This document shows positions 47,629-56,901 of a stretch of 60,221 nucleotides of DNA, piece by piece (position 1 is the stretch's first letter; each line of letters starts with the position of its first letter). The notes under the pieces are model-generated. The model was not told the DNA's origin. It saw nothing but the letters and a program-made list of their open reading frames with translations, and ran no database searches. Origin of the DNA: a virus. Made by a program: the position numbers and the translations under genes. The stretch covers positions 1 through 60,221 of IMG/VR virus record IMGVR_UViG_3300034012_000852, one strand, 5' to 3'.

Positions 47629-50304
47629 TTATGCGGGCAAGTATTGTTCGGACTTGGTGTTCTTGGCCACCTTGCCTTTGCCGGTTGTCTTGGCGCGTGC
47701 ACGTTGCACACGGTCCATCATTGCGTAGAGTTTGCGTGCACCAGCTTCGGTGGACCCATTCCCAATTTCAGAGACGATGCGGGCGGGGATCACAAACTCA
47801 CCATCGGCGAGCCGCGCGGGTTGACGGTTGCCAATCGTGGCGGGGATGCTGTCAGAGACGCCATCACCAGGACCACGCAGCAAGCGCCCACCATCGGAGT
47901 ATCCGCCCAGGTTGTATTGCTGGACGTTGCCACCACGAGCAGCGGCAGACGCGATGTCCATCAAACCGCCTGCTTTGTTTCCACCGGTACCGGTATCGGT
48001 ACCGCCAGTTCTGCCGCCACCGGCAGGGGTCGCCGACCAGCCCTTGCGACCTTCTTTCTGGCCAAAAGTCTCCCAGTGGAATCTGGCGTAGGCGTCGGCG
48101 GTCATGCCGGTAGTGCCCTTGAGCCACTCTTGGTACACGTCGGGGTTGGCCTTGAAGTACGACTCAGTGTTGCTGCCAACAGGGTTACCCGCCTGATCGC
48201 GGATGGGTGCGTTGGCCGTAGAGGGTGTGCGCTCAACGAACTCAGGGTTCTTAACGTAGCGTTGTGTTTTGGGATCAAAGATCAAACGCTTAGCCTTGAT
48301 GTTCTCAGGCGCACCGAGGACGGCCTCGGCGTACGGGCGCATCAACTCGCCGGTGGGCGTGAACGGCTTGACCGGGTACGCGCCACGACCCATCAAATAG
48401 TCATACGCCTGCAGGCTACCACCAGTCAAACCACTGAAGCGGAACTCATTGTAGGCAGCGCGGGCCTGCATCTCGGGAATGCCTTTGCCACGAGCAAATG
48501 CAACTACGTCACCGTACGGCGCGTTGGGGTTGCTCTTCAAGTAGCCTTGCAGAAGCGAGAAGGCTTCGTTTTGCGTGTAGGTGCGATCAGTCGGCTTGAT
48601 GTCCGTGATGACCGGCATCTTGGTAGCGCCACCACCTTGTTCGTAGGCGCTCTTTACCTCGCCCATCGTGGGTGCGGTGGTGTAGTCAACCGCCGGTGCA
48701 CCGGTCACGGCAGTACCCGGAGCCACGCCGGGAACGTCAGTGAACAAGTCCGGTGGGGTGTAAGGCACTACCGGCTTGGGGCGCGTGATGTTGTTTGCAG
48801 CCATAAAGTCCGCTACGTTCTGCGCACTGAACGACTTGCCGTAAGTTTGATTTACAAGATCAGCGATCTGTTGATCACTCAGACCCTGCGCCACACCGCT
48901 TCTTGCAATGCCGATAGCTGCGGCCTGCGGATCTTTAAATATGCTCTGTTGCGCGGCCAACTGCGCGGCAGTAGGTGTGGCCAACTGAGTCGGGTCTACA
49001 GCGACACCAATATTGGAGCCGACGCTTTGAATCTGGCGCTTGATTTCTGGGATTCCCAGATTAGTGCCCGCCCAGTAGCTTAAGCCTTCTTGCTCGGCCT
49101 CACGACCCAACACATCTCTATAAATCTGGTTAATGTCCTTTTCGCGATCCGTCTGCAAAGTAGCCGGAGCGTAGTTGTATCCAGGACCGGCGGTGCCTGA
49201 AATAACGGTCTGCCCCCCAGGCTGTCCTGCGGCTACGGCATTAAGCCCAAGATAGTTGGGCAGCGTGCTTGCAGGTGTAGCAAACTGCTGTGTAGTTGCG
49301 GCTGTACGGGTGGCGTCAATTTGTTGAGCCAGTGCGGGGTTGCCTGCACGTGTCTGACTGACTACGTCGTTGAACGAGCCAAGCCCTTGTCCCATCCAAT
49401 AGTTGATGGCTTCTTCGTTGGGGTTAAGTTCCGCGCCGGGATTGGTTCTGTAGGCTTGCAGAACCTCTTCGCGGGTAGCGCCGCCATCGGCCAGGGCCAC
49501 GATGCCGCCGGATGCGGCTCGCACTGGTTCTTGCGCGATGTACGTGCCGCCATACGGGTCGTACGTGTAGCCACGGTACATGCCCCGGTTCTGGGTGAGC
49601 GAAGGCATCTGCACGTTGGTGGGTACCATCGCGTCGGCTATGACAGGACTCATAGCAAGTGCTGCTGTGCGCCCAAGATTAGAAATGCCACCTGCACCGC
49701 TGGCACCACCAAACGATGCCATCAGGTTTTGACGGCCTGCCTCCGTACCCAGGTTAGAAACGCCCGCTGCAATCTTGTCGTAGGGCGTCATGGCTGCGGT
49801 TTTAGCAGCAACTTGTTCGGGAATAGCCGCCGCAGCCTCTTTCAGTGCTGCCTCGCTAACAGCGTCTTTAACTGCCGCCTGTCCAACAGCCTGCTGCACA
49901 CCGGCTTCTCCAGCAGCCGCAAACCCCGAAGCTAGCGAGGCACCACCATAGGCACCCAACCCGGCCAATATGCCTTCCTTGAGACTGCCTTTGGCCAAGC
50001 CGGTAACGCCACCAACCAAAATGCCCGTACCAACCGCACCGCTTAAGCCACCAAGCGCCGAACCAATAGCCGTACCAACACCGGGCAGGAACGCGTTAAG
50101 CGCCATACCGGCAATCATCGGCAAAATGCGCTTGAGGAAGCTGGCCTCCGGCAGACCCGTTTCCGGGTTGATGGTCAGCCCACCGCCGTGTGCTTCGGCC
50201 AGAGCATGCAGACCCCGCACCTCGTCCGGTGTCATGTGGACAAGCATGGAGTCGCCGTTGCGACCCTTAGACGCCATGTGGTCGGCTAGAACAGCAAGGC
50301 TCAT
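47629..50304 (-). CDS. internal virion protein with DUF4214-like repeats, 891 aa
   Basis: The N-terminus contains MLVHMTPDEVRGLHALAEAH, a pattern common in environmental phages. Residues about 50-130 are Gly/Ala-rich and hydrophobic with GxxxG repeats, able to insert in a membrane. INQIYRDVLGREAEQEGLSY (about residue 390) is a DUF4214-type repeat, and related sequences appear near residue 270. The C-terminus has LRGPGDGVSDSIPATIGNRQ and GEFVIPARIVSEIGNGST, another familiar phage motif. Likely an ejection or tail-tube component. GGAGG precedes ATG 50304. Confidence 0.7.
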   Translation of the reverse strand: MSLAVLADHMASKGRNGDSMLVHMTPDEVRGLHALAEAHGGGLTINPETGLPEASFLKRILPMIAGMALNAFLPGVGTAIGSALGGLSGAVGTGILVGGVTGLAKGSLKEGILAGLGAYGGASLASGFAAAGEAGVQQAVGQAAVKDAVSEAALKEAAAAIPEQVAAKTAAMTPYDKIAAGVSNLGTEAGRQNLMASFGGASGAGGISNLGRTAALAMSPVIADAMVPTNVQMPSLTQNRGMYRGYTYDPYGGTYIAQEPVRAASGGIVALADGGATREEVLQAYRTNPGAELNPNEEAINYWMGQGLGSFNDVVSQTRAGNPALAQQIDATRTAATTQQFATPASTLPNYLGLNAVAAGQPGGQTVISGTAGPGYNYAPATLQTDREKDINQIYRDVLGREAEQEGLSYWAGTNLGIPEIKRQIQSVGSNIGVAVDPTQLATPTAAQLAAQQSIFKDPQAAAIGIARSGVAQGLSDQQIADLVNQTYGKSFSAQNVADFMAANNITRPKPVVPYTPPDLFTDVPGVAPGTAVTGAPAVDYTTAPTMGEVKSAYEQGGGATKMPVITDIKPTDRTYTQNEAFSLLQGYLKSNPNAPYGDVVAFARGKGIPEMQARAAYNEFRFSGLTGGSLQAYDYLMGRGAYPVKPFTPTGELMRPYAEAVLGAPENIKAKRLIFDPKTQRYVKNPEFVERTPSTANAPIRDQAGNPVGSNTESYFKANPDVYQEWLKGTTGMTADAYARFHWETFGQKEGRKGWSATPAGGGRTGGTDTGTGGNKAGGLMDIASAAARGGNVQQYNLGGYSDGGRLLRGPGDGVSDSIPATIGNRQPARLADGEFVIPARIVSEIGNGSTEAGARKLYAMMDRVQRARAKTTGKGKVAKNTKSEQYLPA

Positions 50305-50351
50305 ACGGCCTCCAAGAAAAGGGTTGAAATCATTTTAGGTCGTTTGGGTGC

Positions 50352-51728
50352 TTAGCGGCTAATCTCTTCCCAGTCCAGAGAGCCAAGCACCTGATCCCCG
50401 TTGGATGCCGCCGAGCAGGCCAGCGTTATCTCATAGGGTGTCGCAGTAAACGGGTTGCGCTCAAGTTGAGTGGTGAACAGCGCGGCCTTCAAGATGTCCA
50501 CACTGGTGGCCCCTTGGTTGGAGCCTTGGAAGTAGCCCGTCGCCAAGATGCGGCCCCCGGTAGAGGAGAACGATGTACCGGTGATGTTGTACTCAACGGA
50601 AGAGTTCGTGCCTGCACTGACCCAAGTGCCACCTGTCGTGGTGCCGTTTACAACCACCGACCATTGATAGTTTGCGTTGTTCGTTACGCCCAAAATTGAT
50701 ATTGCGGTCAGGATAGCAATACCGTCCAACCGCGTTGATTTCAAGCGGAACGACACGACGGGGTAAACCGTCCCGGCGGTGGTCAGTGTCTTTGGAGTTG
50801 TGATGGGAGTCCCTGCGGACAACTGCGCCCCGCGTAGTTCATACCCGCCCTCAGAAATCACCGTTGAGCACACCTGTTTGAGCGTGCTTGCCCCAGTGGT
50901 CGCCGCCACATTGGTCATCTCGTACCGCAGCGGCAAAGAAGCGGTGGTGATGTAGGTCGTGGTGATAAGGTTGGCGTGGTCAAAGTTGTGGCACGGAACA
51001 AATGTCCCGTTGATGATGAACCCGGTGCGAACCGTACCGAGGCCAAGCCACTCAACATCAATGTACAAAATCTGCGCCTTGGAGGAGTCCAGTGTCAGGC
51101 CAGACGGGCCGGTGCCGTCCAGTGGGTCTTGATTCCAATCTGCCTGGGCAACACGGGTGTTGATTGGAGCGCCTGTCACGCTGCTGCGCTCGACCATGTA
51201 GTTGGTTGAGCCTTCGCGTTCAAAGTAAATGCCGTTGGCCGCACCGTAGTAGCCCGCACGTTGGCGCAGATTGGCCTTGGCCTCACCGAACACAAACGTG
51301 TTCATCACCAACAGGCTTTTACCCGGCTGATACGAAAAGACTTTGATGGTTTCCCGAATGATCTGGTCGCCACTGGCCGAGCCAACCGTCAGGTCCATCA
51401 GACCTTCATTGGCGTTAAACGTTGCCGCTGCGGTGCCGGTTATGCTGTTGACCCACAGGTTGTTGTCCGCGTAGCGATGGGACGAGTCGAACAAGGTCAG
51501 CGGGTTGCTGACCCGCAAACGCCCGAAGGCATCAACATTGGTGCCGCCGATGGAGATTGGGATAGGAGAAGTTGTAGCCACAATCCGCCTCAGTATTGCG
51601 TCAAGCCGGTTGAAGTACAGACGCAGGACGTTGTTGAACTGCTCGTGGTAACGCGACTCGTACGCAGTTGGTGCCAACGGCAGGTTTGGGGGTGCAGGGA
51701 CGATTGCATCTTCAATTAGCAAACTCAT
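50352..51728 (-). CDS. tail/virion structural protein, 458 aa
   Basis: After a helical start (YESRYHEQFNNVLRLYFNRL) comes DAFGRLRVSNPLTLFDSSHR, a strongly conserved motif of phage virion proteins, then a long beta-rich Thr/Ser/Val body typical of tail or spike sandwiches. ATG 51728 is preferred over TTG 51734. It follows the nozzle gene in transcription order with a 2-nt gap. A tail appendage or spike is likely. Confidence 0.65.
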   Translation of the reverse strand: MSLLIEDAIVPAPPNLPLAPTAYESRYHEQFNNVLRLYFNRLDAILRRIVATTSPIPISIGGTNVDAFGRLRVSNPLTLFDSSHRYADNNLWVNSITGTAAATFNANEGLMDLTVGSASGDQIIRETIKVFSYQPGKSLLVMNTFVFGEAKANLRQRAGYYGAANGIYFEREGSTNYMVERSSVTGAPINTRVAQADWNQDPLDGTGPSGLTLDSSKAQILYIDVEWLGLGTVRTGFIINGTFVPCHNFDHANLITTTYITTASLPLRYEMTNVAATTGASTLKQVCSTVISEGGYELRGAQLSAGTPITTPKTLTTAGTVYPVVSFRLKSTRLDGIAILTAISILGVTNNANYQWSVVVNGTTTGGTWVSAGTNSSVEYNITGTSFSSTGGRILATGYFQGSNQGATSVDILKAALFTTQLERNPFTATPYEITLACSAASNGDQVLGSLDWEEISR

Positions 51729-51730
51729 GG

Positions 51731-53566
51731 TCAACGCCGCCCATCCGGTCTGATGTCAATACGCGGAGCACCCAACTGCCAAGTCGTACCAAGTGTGTTG
51801 GAGTCGATCTTGAAGATCATCTGCCGCCCACGCACGCGGGTGTAAATCTGCCCGGTGAACTCTTCGGTAATGACGTACGTCGAGCCCCTAACCACCGGCT
51901 GTCCTGCGTTATCAACGCTGCCTGAACCCGAGTTGTACAGCCCATAGAGCGTCATGTTGACGGTGGGCGTGTTGGCCGTTGAGTTCTCAAACGTCAGGTC
52001 AGGCAGTATGCGCCAGACAAACCCGAAGTTGTGCCCGTCACCGATGTCGAATTCAGACGACGAGATGTAGGCGTTGATGGCGGTTGTGGTGCCCGTCTCG
52101 TTGTCGTCCAAACCCTGCTCGTGGTTCACGAGGTTTTGGTTGTAGGTAGCACCCATCGGGTAGTCGCGCAGACCGGAGTCAAGCCACGCCGTGCGGCCCA
52201 AGGTGCCGTAGTACCAAATTTTCTCAACGTAGTTGTAGACAACGTACTTGCCGATGGTGGTGGAATTAGCGGCTGGGTAGAACCACCAGACTTCGTTGAA
52301 GCCCTCGTTGGTACCGGCAAAAACCTGCTGCGCCTGGGCTTGATTGAAGTCACTGAAAACATAGCGGCGTAGATCGCAGTTGAGCGTCTGCACGCGACCG
52401 TCGTAGGCGTAGAACTTGTCCACACCCATCCAGTACACCACGCCAGAGGCGATCACAGCGGCGTTGGGGCCGACGATGGAGATGTTGTCGCCAAGAAGCT
52501 GAGCACCCCAGAAGATCGGTGCATCCAGATATTGAAGCGAATAGATGGACGAGTCGGTGAAGACCACAACTTCCTGACGCGCCTGCACCGCCGCAATAAT
52601 CTCTGAGCCGTGAGACAGGCGCAAGCTGCCCGCTTGATTAGTTGCCGAAGGCGTCCAGTTGACGGCGTCTTCCTGGTCAGACCACCGGATCAGCATCGGG
52701 TCAATGACCGAAGAGCCGTAGTCGTTGCAGCCCATCGCAAACACAAAGCGGTTGATGTCTGAGACGAAGATGTCATTCTGAATCGTCGGCACGTCAGACG
52801 CGCCAGACAAAGACGACAGCAGCACGCCACGGACGCTTAGCCCAGTCGTCGCATCCCAGTAATAAATGCCGCCCTTGCGCGGGCCGAAGATCAGGTCTTC
52901 GCCAAAGTTGGCTTGGCTCCACAACCGCAGATCACTCTGCGTTGTGCTGGGTGTACCGATGCTCCAAGGACCAGTGCCCCAAGTACCCGCACCCCAACCA
53001 GTAAGCGGCACCACCGTAGATGGGCCAGTATTGATCTGATACGCGGCGGACACCGCCGAACCGCCCGTAGCCCCCGCCGGGATAGCAGACGCCACCGTGA
53101 TGGTGTATGTGTTTACCGTCAGGACAGTAAGCTGGAACTCGCCATTAAGAAGCGAAGCGTAGGTTCCGGTGACACCGCTGAAGGTCACAAAGTCACCCGT
53201 GATGCCGCCATGCGAGTTAGCGGTTACCGTTACGGTAGTGGTGCCGTTGCCTGTAAACGGGTCGGTGCCCAGCGTGGTGGTTACGCGGATTGGCGTGATG
53301 TCGTTATACACGCCGCCGTTCTCGATGTAGAACTTCAGGTTAGTACCAACGCCAATCAAGTTTTGACTGGTCAGCGTCACCCAGTTCCACAGCGAACGGC
53401 ACACACCAAGGAAAGTGCTCGTGGAAATGCGGGTCCAACCGCCGATGACTTCGGGGTTGCCTTGACGGAAGCGAACCTTGTCGCACTCGTACCACCCGCC
53501 TTCGGTGGTGTACCGCGTGTTTTCGCGGTTGACTCCGGGCTTGAAGAGGATTTTCTGGAGTGGCAT
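51731..53566 (-). CDS. tail nozzle / stabilisation protein, 611 aa
   Basis: Resembles the nozzle family of short-tailed phages (T7 gp12, P22 gp10): KILFKPGVNRENTRYTTEGG, YECDKVRFRQGNPEVIGGW, then repeated beta-propeller-like strands with RWSDQEDAVNWTPSATNQAG and VVVFTDSSIYSLQYL. A Thr-rich insert at about residues 105-185 looks like an Ig-like domain. The C-terminus holds MIFKIDSNTLGTTWQLGAPR. All typical of proteins closing the tail tube. There is a 15-nt gap from the endolysin upstream. Confidence 0.75.
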   Translation of the reverse strand: MPLQKILFKPGVNRENTRYTTEGGWYECDKVRFRQGNPEVIGGWTRISTSTFLGVCRSLWNWVTLTSQNLIGVGTNLKFYIENGGVYNDITPIRVTTTLGTDPFTGNGTTTVTVTANSHGGITGDFVTFSGVTGTYASLLNGEFQLTVLTVNTYTITVASAIPAGATGGSAVSAAYQINTGPSTVVPLTGWGAGTWGTGPWSIGTPSTTQSDLRLWSQANFGEDLIFGPRKGGIYYWDATTGLSVRGVLLSSLSGASDVPTIQNDIFVSDINRFVFAMGCNDYGSSVIDPMLIRWSDQEDAVNWTPSATNQAGSLRLSHGSEIIAAVQARQEVVVFTDSSIYSLQYLDAPIFWGAQLLGDNISIVGPNAAVIASGVVYWMGVDKFYAYDGRVQTLNCDLRRYVFSDFNQAQAQQVFAGTNEGFNEVWWFYPAANSTTIGKYVVYNYVEKIWYYGTLGRTAWLDSGLRDYPMGATYNQNLVNHEQGLDDNETGTTTAINAYISSSEFDIGDGHNFGFVWRILPDLTFENSTANTPTVNMTLYGLYNSGSGSVDNAGQPVVRGSTYVITEEFTGQIYTRVRGRQMIFKIDSNTLGTTWQLGAPRIDIRPDGRR

Positions 53567-53581
53567 AACCGTATTCTCGTG

Positions 53582-54085
53582 TCAAGACAAGAAAAGGGCA
53601 ATCTCTGCCTCGCGGCGTTTTACCAGACCCGGCAGGACTTTGCCACCACCCATCGTCCACTGGCGGAAGGCGTCTGCCGCCCCGTCCCAGTCGTCGCGGT
53701 TGGCCCGCATCCTGATCTGGCTGCGCTGCAAGTTACCTAGCCCTGCATTAAAGGAAAAACTGACCAGAGCGTCAAAGCTGCCTTGACGGCCAACCACGCC
53801 GGGAACAAGTCGAAGAACACCACGTTCAAAAGTCCCGACATCATCACGGAATAGTTCGTCGATCTCCGTCTTAGTCCAGACACGGCTGTCCTCCGGCTTC
53901 AGGGGGAACTCGTTGCGAAGCATCCCGGCGTACCCTTCCTTGCGGATGACCGGGAGCCTGATCTGCTCTTGATACAGGACATGGCCGTAGCCAATCGTCC
54001 AGATGTGGGCAGGGCAAAGGTAGGGTTTACTCCTAAACCCCTCATACTTGTGCATGAGGTCTTCGCCCGCCTTGCTCAGTTTCAC
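53582..54085 (-). CDS. endolysin, GH24 lysozyme (muramidase), 167 aa
   Basis: Cleaves peptidoglycan at lysis. The catalytic segment HKYEGFRSKPYLCPAHIWTI has Glu15, Cys24 and Thr30, the E-x8-[D/C]-x5-T spacing of the T4/P22 lysozyme family; Cys replaces the usual Asp. GYGHV follows. The C-terminal lobe has SFDALVSFSFNAGLGNLQRS. There is no signal peptide or SAR helix, so export needs the holin. The start overlaps the holin stop (ATGA). Length is typical. Confidence 0.9.
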   Translation of the reverse strand: MKLSKAGEDLMHKYEGFRSKPYLCPAHIWTIGYGHVLYQEQIRLPVIRKEGYAGMLRNEFPLKPEDSRVWTKTEIDELFRDDVGTFERGVLRLVPGVVGRQGSFDALVSFSFNAGLGNLQRSQIRMRANRDDWDGAADAFRQWTMGGGKVLPGLVKRREAEIALFLS

Positions 54086-54585
54086 TTCTTACTCCACTGG
54101 CGAGAACCGAACCAGTAGCCGATGATCCCCCCGAGGATCGCCATCTCGTCGGCAGAGAAGATCAGGTCAGAGTACAGGATGATGTCGTCCATGCCCTGAA
54201 TCAGATTCGGGTGGTTCCACAGATACCACGCCATGAAGGCGTTGATGGCAACCAACTCAAAGACGAAGATGTAGGTGACCGTAGGCCGGACGGTGCCGGT
54301 GTAGTTCACCACCCACCGGGATGCCTTGTCCATGATCTTCTGGTCGTGCGCCAGAGCCGCCTCGGTCATCCGGGCGTCGGTTTCCATCGCCACCTGCTCG
54401 GTGCGAATCTCCTCCATCCGGGCCTGGGCGGCAAAGCCTGCTGCGGCCAGTTGGAGTTCGCGCTCGATCTGCACCTGGGCCAACTTCAGTTCATGGGCTT
54501 GGTCTGCCTTGTTTTGGAAGTATTCAAGCAATTTGGGCAGGCCCGAGAGGAGCAAGCCCCCAAGGGTGGAAAGAAGCGACAGCAT
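54082..54585 (-). CDS. holin (3-TM, GTA-holin-like), 167 aa
   Basis: Membrane pore protein for the endolysin. The N-terminus is hydrophobic (MLSLLSTLGGLLLSGLPKLL), followed by a charged helical middle (HELKLAQVQIERELQLAAAG). Near the C-terminus are two transmembrane segments, PTVTYIFVFELVAINAFMAW and EMAILGGIIGYWFGSRQW. This matches the family I remember as GTA_holin_3TM. It sits directly upstream of the lysozyme, the usual order. Confidence 0.8.
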   Translation of the reverse strand: MLSLLSTLGGLLLSGLPKLLEYFQNKADQAHELKLAQVQIERELQLAAAGFAAQARMEEIRTEQVAMETDARMTEAALAHDQKIMDKASRWVVNYTGTVRPTVTYIFVFELVAINAFMAWYLWNHPNLIQGMDDIILYSDLIFSADEMAILGGIIGYWFGSRQWSKK

Positions 54586-54586
54586 C

Positions 54587-55063
54587 TCAGGCTCCTAGAG
54601 CAAAGAAGAACAGAAGCACCCCGACCGCTCCCACACCAAGTGAGGCGTAGAACAGGCTCAGGGTGACGGCCAGGATGGCGGCAGAGGACAGGACGATGGC
54701 CAGTTGCAGCGCCATGCCGGAGTAAGAGTAGTAGGAAGACTTGGCCTTGGCAGCATCGCGCTTGGCTTCAGCAGCGCGGGCCTTCTCCATGATCTCGTCC
54801 ATGTCGGCGCGTTGCTTGGTGGCCTTCTGCTCGTTGTTGGTGACCTCGTAGATGGTCGCCCGGACGTTCTTGGCCTGATACCACGCCCACAGGTTGTTGG
54901 ACTCTATGGTTCCGTTGAGAACCGCAGAGGAGTTCCTTCCGGCAAAGTAATTTGTAACAGCAAGGAGTAGAGCAAGCAGGCTAATAGAAACCGCAGCAAG
55001 AGCCTTGACATGGGCTTCCCTCTCTGACCGGCTTGCGCCTTCCGGCGGCTTCCTGAAACTCAT
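54587..55063 (-). CDS. DUF4337-like membrane protein, 158 aa
   Basis: A basic N-terminus, a first transmembrane helix (ALAAVSISLLALLLAVTNYF), then SNNLWAWYQAKNVRATIYEV, the signature I associate with DUF4337. After a charged coiled segment come two C-terminal membrane helices (MALQLAIVLSSAAILAVTLS and VGAVGVLLFFFALG). It belongs to the lysis group by location. Its activity is unknown; an accessory holin or antiholin is possible. It overlaps its neighbour by ATGA. Confidence 0.7.
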   Translation of the reverse strand: MSFRKPPEGASRSEREAHVKALAAVSISLLALLLAVTNYFAGRNSSAVLNGTIESNNLWAWYQAKNVRATIYEVTNNEQKATKQRADMDEIMEKARAAEAKRDAAKAKSSYYSYSGMALQLAIVLSSAAILAVTLSLFYASLGVGAVGVLLFFFALGA

Positions 55064-55554
55064 TGCTGCGCCTTGTCGATTAAGTAGTAGCCAACCGCGA
55101 TCAGGGCGGTTGCTACGAACGCAATGCCTGCCCCGTACTTCACATTCAGCATGAACTCCTGCTGCCGCAGGCGATGCTCACGCTCCTTCTTCTCGCGCTC
55201 CTTCTTCAGCCGGATGCGCTCCATGATCATCTCGTTATAAACGCTCTCACCGTAGTGAGCGACGATCAGAATCTTGAGTTCGTACTCCTGCTTGATCAGC
55301 GCCTGCTTGTGCATCGTGATCTGCAAGGCTTCCTGCTCAACGCTGTCGTCGTGCAGCAGCCGCTTGAAGACCGAGGGCTTCTTGTTGGCCTTCTCGTTTG
55401 CGAGGCGGTTGAAGTCCCCAAAGGCCCCGTACCACTTGCCGATCTGACCGGCAACGTCCTGTATCTCGCGGCCCGTGGCGACGAGTTTCTTTACTGCACC
55501 GAACGCAGCATTAGCGGCGGATACTGCCGCCAGGATGCCGGTGATCGGCTCCAT
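55060..55554 (-). CDS. membrane-anchored helical protein, 164 aa
   Basis: The N-terminus (MEPITGILAAVSAANAAFGA) is hydrophobic and Ala-rich. The middle is helical and very charged (MERIRLKKEREKKEREHRLR), and a single C-terminal transmembrane helix (YGAGIAFVATALIAVGYYLI) ends at a short tail. This is the layout of a peripheral lysis or injection protein. Similar ones occur next to holins in many environmental phages (recollection). Function not established. Confidence 0.65.
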   Translation of the reverse strand: MEPITGILAAVSAANAAFGAVKKLVATGREIQDVAGQIGKWYGAFGDFNRLANEKANKKPSVFKRLLHDDSVEQEALQITMHKQALIKQEYELKILIVAHYGESVYNEMIMERIRLKKEREKKEREHRLRQQEFMLNVKYGAGIAFVATALIAVGYYLIDKAQQ

Positions 55555-55557
55555 ACA

Positions 55558-55833
55558 CTACTTGTTCCCTTTCAAGAACTTCTCGCGCTCTTCAAGGAGT
55601 TTGACCTTGACCTGAAGGTCATTGATGTCCTTGTAGATTTGCTCTTTCATAATGGCCCTGCGCTCGGCGCTGATCGGACTGTCAGTCGGCACGCCTTCCT
55701 TGGTGATGAGCGCGGGCATCTGCCCTTCGATCTTGGTCAGACGCTCAGAGAAGGATGCCACTTGACCGAGTAGCCAAGCAAGCGCAGCCACCACGATGGG
55801 AATGACTGCCTTGAGTACGTCTGACCATGCCAT
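55558..55833 (-). CDS. small membrane/coiled-coil protein, possible spanin-like, 91 aa
   Basis: An N-terminal transmembrane anchor (AVIPIVVAALAWLLGQVASF) is followed by a periplasmic-type coiled coil (KDINDLQVKVKLLEEREKFL). That is the plan of an i-spanin, although no partner lipoprotein (o-spanin) could be found. GGAGTAAATC precedes ATG 55833. It lies in the lysis group. Confidence 0.6.
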   Translation of the reverse strand: MAWSDVLKAVIPIVVAALAWLLGQVASFSERLTKIEGQMPALITKEGVPTDSPISAERRAIMKEQIYKDINDLQVKVKLLEEREKFLKGNK

Positions 55834-55836
55834 GAT

Positions 55837-56067
55837 TTACTCCGTGATCACCACCGTGTCGGTGTCCTCAAAGAACATCATGCGCCCACGGCACGCGATG
55901 TTGTAGTCCTGCCCGTTGGCATCCAACTCCGTCCACGACCGAGTTTCAATCCTGACGTGCTTGGCAAGGATTTCCCTGCTGCCCTCAAACACCCGCCAGA
56001 CATGAAGCATGGAGCCACGACCCGGTTGTCCGCGTGACTTGTTGAACCGGATCGTGTACTTGTTCAC
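55837..56067 (-). CDS. small conserved protein, 76 aa
   Basis: Basic beta-rich protein: MNKYTIRFNKSRGQPGRGSM, then LHVWRVFEGSREILAKHVRI and IACRGRMMFFEDTDTVVITE. I remember similar sequences from phage tail-end clusters. No motif identifies a function. ATGA overlap with the tail-chaperone-like gene upstream. Confidence 0.65.
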   Translation of the reverse strand: MNKYTIRFNKSRGQPGRGSMLHVWRVFEGSREILAKHVRIETRSWTELDANGQDYNIACRGRMMFFEDTDTVVITE

Positions 56068-56453
56068 TCAGGGGCTTTCGGCCACTGAATATTGTCGGGG
56101 AAGTCTGCCTGAAGACGAATCTCGCGCAGCGCACGGCGGTATTCAATCCACAGCGCACGGCCACCCGCAGTCATGGGCACGTCCGGCAAGACAGACCAAT
56201 CGGACTCGGCCAACATTTTCTTGGCCTTATCCCAAGCGAGTTCGGCAGCAGAAGACGGGACCGGGCCGGGTGGCGCGTCGCCTACCTCAACCCACCCTTG
56301 ATCGTTGTAGGACTCACCCAACCACGACAGATCACCGATCTGGTCGATGAAGCCATGAAGGCCGAAGATCGGCCCCCAGTTTTCAGGCAGCGGCTGCGGC
56401 TCGCTTAGTGCGCTTCCGTCCGACAGTTTTTTCAGTTGCCACAGTTTGCTCAT
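56064..56453 (-). CDS. tail-assembly-chaperone-like protein, 129 aa
   Basis: The C-terminal half has AWDKAKKMLAESDWSVLPDV, RALWIEYRRALREIRLQADF and PDNIQWPKAPE, the hallmark of the phage tail assembly chaperone/APC-like domain (PF16778 as I remember it). ATG 56453 is chosen over ATG 56459 because AAGGAG then lies at 8 nt. In short-tailed phages this domain often accompanies tail fibres and may assist fibre assembly. Overlaps the upstream 172-aa gene by 71 nt. Confidence 0.7.
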   Translation of the reverse strand: MSKLWQLKKLSDGSALSEPQPLPENWGPIFGLHGFIDQIGDLSWLGESYNDQGWVEVGDAPPGPVPSSAAELAWDKAKKMLAESDWSVLPDVPMTAGGRALWIEYRRALREIRLQADFPDNIQWPKAPE

Positions 56454-56901
56454 TTTCATTACTCCTTGCCATCAAGGCGGGTTGAAGTCCGGGCTGTTGT
56501 TCGGGGGGTGGAAGAATCGCGCCCTTGCTTTGGTGCGGAGCCATATCATTTGGGTGCGGCGGATGCCCCATGCCAGGAAGATGTTGCACCCCACGATAAT
56601 GCGCCAACTCTTCTTCCGTATATTTCCAATCGCGCCAACTTGCAAAATCTTTGCGTGGCAAGATGTGGATATGGCACCCAATGCTTGCAGCAAGTTGATG
56701 AATAATTTCAGTTACCTCGACCGGTTGGAGTATGGCGAAGGTATGCACGCCATCCTGGCGGCGCATCGAAAGTTCTACGATGCCGCCAAAACAAGTTCCA
56801 ACAGTAACTGAACGGGCACGATTGACTGCCTCTTGTATGTTTTGTACTTCCATCCGACGATGGAACGCATCGACTTGCTTTTGACGTTCGCGTTTATTCA
56901 T
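56383..56901 (-). CDS. conserved virion-cluster protein, 172 aa
   Basis: ATG 56901 (MNKRERQKQVDAFHRRMEVQ) has GGA about 10 nt upstream. Further on come ARSVTVGTCFGGIVELSMRR, HTFAILQPVEVTEIIHQLAA and FASWRDWKYTEEELAHYRG, a pattern I remember well from environmental phage genomes next to fibre genes. The C-terminal tail is basic and Thr/Lys-rich. Function is unknown. Confidence 0.65.
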   Translation of the reverse strand: MNKRERQKQVDAFHRRMEVQNIQEAVNRARSVTVGTCFGGIVELSMRRQDGVHTFAILQPVEVTEIIHQLAASIGCHIHILPRKDFASWRDWKYTEEELAHYRGVQHLPGMGHPPHPNDMAPHQSKGAILPPPEQQPGLQPALMARSNENEQTVATEKTVGRKRTKRAAAAA

